Assembly: GCA_029224185.1 (NCBI GenBank)
Contig: CM055188.1
Span: 33,102,305-33,166,304, forward strand
Direction of reading: 5' to 3'
Length of the DNA stretch: 64,000 nt
Source of the DNA: Karalla daura
Lineage: Eukaryota > Chordata > Actinopteri > Chaetodontiformes > Leiognathidae
Shown here: piece by piece, positions 56,080-64,000 of the stretch
Position numbering within the stretch: position 1 is the stretch's first letter
Layout: each line of letters opens with the position of its first letter
The notes under the pieces: model-generated
The model's input: the letters and a program-made list of their open reading frames with translations, nothing else
What the model was told of the DNA's origin: nothing
The model's database searches: none
Program-made: the position numbers and the translations under genes

Positions 56080-58781
56080 ACAGCAATCAGTGTCAGCTTA
56101 AGTGATGCACAATGTAAAATTAAAAAGCCTGGTTACATTTGTGGCCATGATTTACGCAATAAGCCACAAGGCCCCTCAAAGCCAAGGCCGAGATGCACTT
56201 TGTGTGCTTTGAGAAGCATTACCTCACAGCTGTTTGGAAAAACAAACATGTCATGATGCAGAGCCGTAGCCTTAATAAGAAGGACACAAGCGCCGCGCTG
56301 CGTTTTATGCCACTTTACCTCCAATGACGCTCAAATGACAATAAAACAAAACGGAGCTGTGACATGCGCGTCATGATGAATCTTAGCCTCAGAGTATTAA
56401 AAATGAAAATGCAAATAAGGGGTTCTACAGCAGATGAGTGTTGTAGATTAATTCAGTGGATGCATCTCAGCCCCTGTTGAATCTCAATTTTCTCCTGAAC
56501 AGTAACACTTATTAGCCTCCCTGCATGCAGCGCACTGCGACTCTCTAAAACATGTGAAATTAAGGGAACAGGGTAATTAATTATACCGCAATAACTTGCC
56601 TACACGGAAGCCTGAATAATGTGCCAAGGTGATGCTACATGAATTGCTCTTTTTTTGTGTTTGTTTTAAATTTCCAAGCCACTTGTTTGTTCCCTTTGAT
56701 TGGTGCAAACCGTTGTGTTTCATTCTATATGGTCCATGGGAAAGAAAATCACAGCCAGCATAGCTTGAATTGAGTCATGACCATTACTTCTCTCCTGTCT
56801 TTTCTGTCTGCGTCACGCAGAGCCTCGTGCCAAGAGAGAAGACGGATTCAAGGGAGCTCAAAACTGCCTTCCACCCTCCACTTCACCTCTCTAGTAGTCG
56901 CACTTTCTAGTAGTTTCACGAGGCATTTGTAGCGTGTCCTTTGACATCTGACATTCTAATGTTTTTCATCCTTTGGGAGTTCAGACCCCTAAAGGCATCC
57001 TAACACTTTCCCTGACAGTGAAAATGTGCTTGGGCTTAGGAAAAAAGGAAAAGTGAGATATACATGATTCATTCTCATCCAGCCATGACACCGGCATTGT
57101 CCCACGGGCATCTCCTTCCTCTTTGCCCTTAAGTGGTTTGAGAATCACACTTGTATTATTTTTTCAAACACATTTCACATGTTGACAGTTGGTACATAAT
57201 GTAAGACTGTGTGCATCAATTATGTAATGCAATTCAGGCTATGACCATATATAATTTATTTGATTCTCAATCTCCTACATTATTTAATCAAAAGCTATTT
57301 TTACCATTATTACTTTCCCCAAATAGTTTTATCTTTTGTTGCTCGGCCCCTCTGGTTCTCCACATCAATGAGCCGTGTTTCTCCAGTGGACCTACTCAGC
57401 ATTAATGCTTCGGGGCAGTGTCACGAGTGTCTGACAGCCAGGGCAGGACAACCTGAGCAACGCTCTGAAAAAAGGTGTTCAGAAGTGGGCCTCCAGCAAG
57501 CAAATAACAGGGCTTGGTTCTTGCCCTGTTCTGTTCTTTTCTTTTAACAAAAAAAAGAAAAGAACATGCTTTCAAACCACCGTGTCAAAGAAGTGGGATG
57601 CACTCCAGTCGCACAGTGTGATTTCTGTTTTGATTAACGGTGAACAATTGCCAGCTTAACTCCTATGAAAAATGTAGGTTAGGTGGTATTTGCATTGGGA
57701 CAACATTATGAAAAATAATGCTCAACCTTTTGAGGCTGAGTTGATTCTGAAGCCAATTTTAGCAGCTGATAAAAGGCTCTGAATATGAAATGGCACTGTG
57801 CCTGTGATAGAATTAAATCTATGGCAACTGCTGGGTTTCACTTCAAAGATTAAAGGACTATACCGGTGTTTACTTAAACGTGGAGTATTTGGGATAGATG
57901 AGAATCGTTTTCTTTTCTCTTGCATGTTTTAATGCCTGCCTGGCAAACAATGTCTTCATGGTTTGACAGGGAACCTGCTGTAATCCCCAGCAAGAAACAT
58001 CTGACTTTATTTTTGTCAGCTGTGTTATCGTCATGTTGTACTGCACGGATTGATTTGAAAAGTCTGCCCGTGCGATGCATTCATGTGCTTTGGGAACTCG
58101 GTTGCCAAACGGGATTGCATTCATCATGCTGATAGGAAAAGTGTGAAGACAGACGATAAGCAAATGTAAGGTAGACGATGCGAAGTAAAAATGTGATTTT
58201 TTGTTTGTAGCAGGCTGCTAAGTCTTGGGGTATTAAATGTGCTCATGGCTCCTGTCAGGGATTAAGGGTTTTGAATTGAACTTTTGCAATTGTGCATCAA
58301 AACAAAGACACCCCAGAGAAGAACAGATGGGAACCTCTGCAGCTTCTGTGGAAACAGGAGGATATAAATCCTGAGGGTAACTACTACCCCTTGTATTGAT
58401 TATTGATGATGTTCTATTTCCCATCTGTCTCCCTCAGTGTGTAAAAACTTCAACCGGCAGCGAGCCTTAAAACTAATACTACATAACTCTGCAGCTCTCA
58501 TGCTGGGCCACTACACAGTACACCACCTTTTCCCATTTCTGCTGTTGGCTCTCCAACCGTTACACGTTGGTACAGTTGTTTCATGTGTGCAAATGACTTC
58601 ATTCATCAAAGTAACACTGTAGTCTCAAATTGAGAGAAGCTACGCCATGATTTAATGTGTTGGTGCAGTTGACCTAATTTCAGAGGACGGAGAATCATTT
58701 TCTGTAATGCGGAGATAATGAGAGAAACATGGAAAGTTTTAGATCTGGTCGGTCAGTATTGGATAAAGAAGACATGAGCAT
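56080..58781. other. Upstream intergenic, largely unique
   Basis: No gene, RNA or clear transposon. 56400-56900 and 57860-58190 are repeat-free, balanced in composition and carry TTAATTA/GATTAATT-like words; possible conserved non-coding elements. An AAAAGAAAAG inverted pair occurs at 57535-57565 (CTTTTCTTTT / AAAAGAAAAG). Confidence 0.4.
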
Positions 58782-58806
58782 GGGGGGGGGGGGGGGGGGG
58801 GGGGGG
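58782..58806. repeat. G25 homopolymer
   Basis: Twenty-five consecutive G after ATGAGCAT. Confidence 0.95.
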
Positions 58807-61505
58807 AGTTTAGCAGAGTGAGAAAGGGAGAGTTATGACTTGAGTGATTTGAGACCGTAGTAGTTACTATTTGAAGCCAGTAGAGGGTGTCTGCAAAATT
58901 CATGTCGCCATTAATCACCGCGAAACCACCTAGGACCATCAGTGATGCTCCTGAAGAATATAATAGGTTCATTTGTCACAGAAGGGCAACGAATCCCAGC
59001 AAAGAACTTGGATGGATGATTTCACAGCCAAGAAATCTAGAATATAGAGTCAGAGTGTCAACGTGTTTAATATGGTATATTGAAGTCGCATTAATTTACT
59101 CCATGTCAGTGGATAGGGGCTGTGCACAGGCACAGTATTTACGTATTTGTCTCAACTGGATACCACTTCCCAAGGAGGACGAAGCCATGTTGCTGCTGCA
59201 CAAACAGGCAGGAACACAGGAAAAAGACAACTTTTCCATGACTTATCGCGCTGTGAGACACCAGTTTATCACGTTGTGTGTTTGTGTGTACGTTCACCAC
59301 ACATAGCAGCTGTTGTCATCTTGCAACACAGACAAAAAAAAACGTCCCAGTACATTGTGTGAAAATCCCATTTACGTCCCTGCAAAGTACAATATCAATG
59401 TTTTTTTTCTTTTCGTTCTTTTCTTTCATTTTTTTTAGAGATAATTTGTACCAGGATCAGCAAAGCTCAGGAATCAATTTTCATTTCGCTTCCAGCAACT
59501 TAACAATGCTAATTTGCAAGTCACAGAGGACTGTTGAAAGTTATCACCATTTATCAAATGATGCAAAAACTGCTGGAGAAAAGGGAAAGAACGACAGAGG
59601 GGATGACAGAATGTTACTTCAGTTGCTCATTATCTGAAAATATTCGACTGGAGGAGATCAAATGCTAACTAGGGTGGAAACACGTTGCGGATATGTAGGA
59701 GTAAATTTAGGTCCGTATATGGTTTAAAAACTGCGAACATCTTGTCATCATGCCACTCACTCACCACAACCAACACAGTTTTGTGTTTCATAATAGAGCC
59801 TGGTTTTGGCTGCTGTGGGACCTCTGCTGTTGTTCTAAAATACATTAAAAGCTGGCTCATTGTTAAATAAGAGGATGCTTTTATGTCCTCACTCTGATTG
59901 AAAAGAGCAATGACAACCCCTCACACCCCCCCCCCCCACCCCACCCCCCTCACTCCTGTCCAAAGTCATTAAAATTAAGGTACCTCTGACTTCTGTCAAT
60001 AATTCAGAAGTCGCCGCATTTGCCTCCCTCCTGGCACTGGCTGGCATCTTTTTAGGCGCAGAGCGACTGCTCGAGCTGGCAGATGTTTGGACACATGGGC
60101 ACACAGCGCTCTACAAAATAAGCTGTCACAGTAATGCGTCCCGATAAAACAAAATTAGCTTGTCAGCATCGCGGTAGAGAACTTCATCCGGCCGTGTCGT
60201 GCACCACATCCATGACATTTTTATAAGGGATTCCTCTGAGGTTACTAGCTTAACTTTGAGTCGTGTTTTTCTGGCCTTCCCACCAACATCATGCCTAATC
60301 ATTCCGATGAGGCCCCCCTCACCTGCATCATTACCAATACAGAACAGCCAAAGACGGCATGATGTGGAACCCAGTCGCTGATCTTATATATACAATTTAT
60401 TCCCAGGAAAATTAAATCTGCTGAGGTGGAGAGACTCGGCGTGATGAAGAGGTTTTTTTTTTCATTAATAAACAAGGACAAATTTTTAACCTTTTGAGAA
60501 AGGACAGCCATGATACATATTTCATTTCTCACCATTTCTTTCTGCCCTTTTACTGCTGAATTATCCTCTCAACGCAGGTGCTTTTACTCTTATTGAACAT
60601 CCATTACTGCAGAGGTCTGCTCAGAACACCAGGAACACACTTTTACTTCTTGCACAACTGTTGCTCCGTTTGGTAATAATGTGTGCGCCATTCACATTTT
60701 GGATCCATTAATGACTTTCTCTTGATCAAGTCCACCCTGTATACAGCTGTCCTTTTGAACTCACTAATGGGGTAAAAACTTTCAGACAAACACATTTTGT
60801 ACTTTCTTTTTCTGCTTGTGTAACATCATGCAATTATAGAGCCCTTAAAGTCCTCGTAGGTGAAACTTTTTGATCTTGCGTGCAAAGAATAATGCCTTGT
60901 TAACGCCATGATCTTGTGAGGACAAATTAATTTTTACACACAAGCATAATCATACGTACATACTGTACATATCCTAGGTCACCTAACCAGCGTCCCCTGG
61001 ACCTCGGGAGTTGCCCACATGATGGATGAGAATCAGCAGTCATCACCAGGTTTACAAACTGCTGTAAATTTCAGATTCTCAGGCTTCCAATTGTACCTGA
61101 ACGCACCTCGAGTGAGAGCAGCAGGCAGCATACAAAAGATGGACGTAAAAAAAAAGTCTTTGGCTCAATTCCAATCTGCCCTCTAAAGACTCAGGCCCTG
61201 AACCCTCCAAGACTTCAGTGAGTGAGTGTGAGAGTGTGTGAGGGCTCCAGATGCGATGAAGGAACAGGACTTGTCCGTCTCTCATGTTACCCTGACATGT
61301 TGTTGACACAGACATTTGATTTATAATCTATGAGCAGCACAAGGAGAGAGAGGAACAGATTCCTCTCAGTCAGTCATGATCCAAGAGGTAGTTGTAAAAT
61401 GATGATTGTATTCAGTGACAGGCTGGCCATATATATAATATGGGAAAATGCCACAATGGCTGTGTGAGGTTGCAGCCCTGTTGATGTTGCTGCAAAAAAA
61501 GCAAG

Positions 61506-61507
<2 letters not shown>
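58807..61507. other. Upstream intergenic, nothing recognised
   Basis: Unique-looking DNA. A C-rich stretch lies at 59926-59950. Open frames of up to 139 codons (58887-59306) have no recognisable domain, splice logic or conserved motif. Confidence 0.45.

Positions 61508-61577
<70 letters not shown>
61508..61577. repeat. (CA)16 joined to (TA)n
   Basis: CA tract followed directly by two TA tracts separated by a CATA step. Confidence 0.95.
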
Positions 61578-61578
<1 letters not shown>

Positions 61579-61922
61579 TTACTATTCTGGTATTGTGGCT
61601 AGCATCCCCTGTATGTGACTTCACAACACTATGAAGTGCGGGCAACTTCCTTACGGTAAATTAGTCACTGACCTGATAATCTGACAGTGGAACAGCGCTC
61701 ACACAACGTGGAATTGTTTATCTTAAATTCATCTTACCTTGTTTTACACTCAGGATAGGACAGAAAATAATACCTCTCATTTCTAAATGTTGTCCTGTTT
61801 TGTCCTGTTTTTGCACTTTAATGTCAGCACTGTCTTTGTCCATGCATGGGACAGTGAATGGAAGGAATGTAATATTGATTCTCTAAATGTTAGAGAACTG
61901 ACAATAAAGCTGACTTTGACTT
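61578..61922. other. Intergenic; possible LINE 3' end at its right edge
   Basis: AATGTTAGAGAACTGACAATAAAGCTGACTTTGACTTTGAC at 61886-61926 resembles a LINE tail (AATAAAGCTGACTTTGACTTTGAC). It abuts repeat X copy C. The upstream part is not recognisable. Confidence 0.4.
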
Positions 61923-62060
61923 TGACTTTACTTGTAATACCAGCAAGATCCATAAGGACTCGCTCCTAAAAACTCTGGCTCCAAAACTCTGGCTCCAAAA
62001 CTCTGGCTCCAATACACACCCAGTCAAAAAGTGTAGTTTTCAATCATGAAATACTCATTC
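61923..62060 (-). repeat. Dispersed repeat X, copy C, with internal expansion
   Basis: Matches copies at 8721-8838 and 40109-40228, again with GACTGGGTGTGTATTGGAGCC and CATGATTGAAAA on the minus strand. It is unique in having the 14-bp word AAAACTCTGGCTCC about three times in tandem (61969-62011). Confidence 0.75.
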
Positions 62061-62344
62061 AATATATATATATTTTTTACAACTCATAACAATTTCAACA
62101 GTTTCTCATGCCAGAGTATGGTCTGATATTCAGTCTGAAAATAATTCCATTATTAATAAAAAATGTTATTAATACATTATTAATAAAAAATAGGGGTGTG
62201 TCTATTTGATTGACACATCTGAATAAGATTGACAGGTGAGCCTCAGGCGCTTAAGAGAGACTCATAGACTGTGTTGACCTCGTTGGTATGGCCAGGTTAG
62301 TTTCTGATAGCCAGTATAGATGTGGGTGTGTTCAAATGTTAGCC
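62061..62344. other. AT-rich spacer, nothing recognised
   Basis: Contains a short TATATA run (62064-62072) and ATTATTAATAAAAAAT repeated twice near 62150-62190. Confidence 0.5.
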
Positions 62345-64000
62345 CTGCCCCTTCCCGCTCTCGATGATGTGATCCGATCTCTTTGCTCTGGTTAAAACTC
62401 GAGCTGCAGCTGTTTGATGCTGTTCTGAGAGAGACCTGTCAGAAGACCGTTACAGTAGTCTGGTCTACTGGAGATAAAAGCATGAATCAGCTTCTCTTCA
62501 TCAGTTTATGACATAAAACCCTTAATTCTGGATATGTTCTTCAGCTGATAAAAGGCTGATTTGGTGACTGATTTGATGTGGCTGTTGAAGGTCAGATCTG
62601 AGTCTATGAGTACTCTCAGGTCTCAGACCTGGTCTTTAATTTCTAACGACAGTGACTCAAGGTGTTTACTGACAGCAACTGTCTTCTCTTTATTGCCAAA
62701 AACAATGACCTCAGTTTTTTCTTGATTTAACTGAAGGAAATTTTGGTTCATCCAATTTTTGACTTGCTCTAAGCAATGGCATAATGACTCTATTGGACTG
62801 CAGTCATCTGGAGACAGTGTAAGATATATTTGTGTGTCATCTGCATAACTATGATAGTTGACATTAGAATCCTGCAGAATTTGACCCGGAGGCAGCATAT
62901 ATAAATTGAACAGAAGGCGTCCAAGGACTGACCCCTGTGGAACTCCACATGTCATAGCCACTCGATCAGATTGATAACAACCAATGGTCACAAAATAACT
63001 CCTCCAAGTAGGACCTGAACCATTTTAGGACTGTCCCGCTGAGTCCGACCCAGGTTTCCAACCTGCTCAACAGGATCCTGTGATCCACAGTGTCAGACGC
63101 AGCACTGAGATCTAACAGGACCAGAACTGACACCTGAGTCAGTGCCACACCTTATGTCATTTAACACTCTAATAAGAGCCGTTTCTGTACAATGGTGAGG
63201 TCGGAAGCCTGATTGAAATTTGTCAAAGAGTCCACTGGAGTTTAAGAAGTTGCTAAGTTGATTGAAAACCACGTTCTCAATGATCTTGGCTATAGGGAAG
63301 ATTTGAGATGGGTCTGTAGTTGGTTAAAATGGTGGTATCCAATGTTCTCTTTTTGAGGAGTGGCTTGATGGCAGCTACTTTTAGGGTTTTAGGAAACGTG
63401 CCTGATTGAAGTGAGCAGTTTGTTATTTGCTGTAGATCTGTTTGAATAGAGCTTACAATAGTTACAATGTATAAAAAAATATATAAAAAAACAATATATA
63501 AAAAGTCAGATGGTATTGTGTCAAGACAACATGTCGATGTTTTAAGGTGGTGAACTGTTTCTTCTATGTTTTTTTTGGTCAACTGTACTAAACTCTGACA
63601 TAACAGTTGATTTATTCCTAGGTGATTTTGCATCGTTGTATTGTTTTGCTGATCTGTGTTGATATTTTGCTTTATAGATTTGATTTTGTCGTTGAAAAAG
63701 TAAGCAAATTCATTGCATGTTTCTGTGGAAAAGAGTTCTGAAACTGTCTCTTTTGGAGGGGTTGAAAGCTTATCAACCATAGCAAACAGAGCACGAGTGT
63801 TGTTGATGTTCTTATTAATCATTTCAGTAAAGTGTTGCTGTCTAGTCTTGAATCATCCATGGTTAAATTTACAAAGACTTTGTTTGTAGAGGTCATGGTG
63901 GATTTGAAGTTTAGTTTTTCTCCATTTACGTTCAGCTTTCCTGCATTCTGTTTTCAGAGCCTTTACCATCCTCCATGATGTTCTCTGCCTGGTCAAGGCC
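62345..64000 (-). mobile_element. L2-like LINE, 3'-truncated and decayed, runs off window
   Basis: A non-LTR retrotransposon with apurinic-endonuclease/reverse-transcriptase architecture; only the RT region is visible. From the right edge leftward on the minus strand the frames read KTECRKAERKWRKTKLQIHH (about 63.9 kb), INKNINNTRALFAMVDKLS (63.8 kb), IKPLLKKRTLD.. NYRPISNLP (63.3 kb), LLDLSAASDTVDHRILL (63.1 kb) and GVPQGSVLGRLLFNLYM (62.93 kb). Then follow the catalytic SYADDTQIYL (62.84 kb) and, further on, SSRPDYCNGLLTG (62.45 kb). This order is typical of L2/CR1-group elements of fishes. Frame shifts (about 63150-63280) and stops (about 63860 and 62505) make it inactive. The 3' UTR and tail are missing, with homology ending near 62345. 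Confidence 0.85.

Overview
The window reads as fish nuclear DNA, most likely a ray-finned (teleost) fish. The reasons are vertebrate split-gene structure, very dense (CA)n/(TG)n microsatellites and long G/C homopolymers, tRNA-headed SINE relics of the type common in fishes, and a decayed L2-like LINE at the right edge. There is no prokaryotic gene organisation. Almost all open frames are short, and many are translations of CA/TG or minisatellite repeats. ||| The one protein gene I recognise is ptprg (receptor-type protein tyrosine phosphatase gamma), on the minus strand. Coding exon 1 is 48891-48975 (start codon at 48975, 28 codons, phase-1 donor gtaagt). Coding exon 2 is 13509-13604 (96 bp, consensus acceptor and donor). 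Intron 1 is therefore 35,286 bp (13605-48890). Everything left of 13509 is intron 2, which runs off the window. To the right of exon 1 lie a CpG-rich 5' leader with two long upstream reading frames, a GC-box promoter zone (about 49.5-49.8 kb), and then about 14 kb of upstream intergenic DNA. ||| Layout. 1-1529: homogeneous 73-bp minisatellite. 1.5-13.5 kb: intron 2 with many microsatellites, SINE and LINE tails and a 15-bp-arm hairpin. 13.5 kb: ptprg exon 2. 13.6-48.9 kb: intron 1 with an 11-bp minisatellite (33 exact copies, one variable base), old tandem arrays with units of about 300 bp (17.7-19.3, 35.7-36.4 and 47.3-48.0 kb), a candidate terminal exon at 21.4 kb, a G-rich block at 38.3 kb and several small dispersed repeats. 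48.4-49.8 kb: exon 1, leader and CpG-rich promoter. 50.2-56.1 kb: a repeat graveyard of tandem and single SINE relics, a decayed LINE reverse-transcriptase tail, a local duplication and a single-copy relative of the 73-bp minisatellite unit. 56-62 kb: mostly unique intergenic DNA. 62.3-64.0 kb: a decayed L2-like LINE on the minus strand. ||| The most unusual structures are the divergent tandem arrays with units near 300 bp, the two minisatellites with internal variant patterns, the distant relative of the 73-bp unit, and a possible short secreted ptprg isoform. All homology statements rest on memory and reading by eye; no database search was run.
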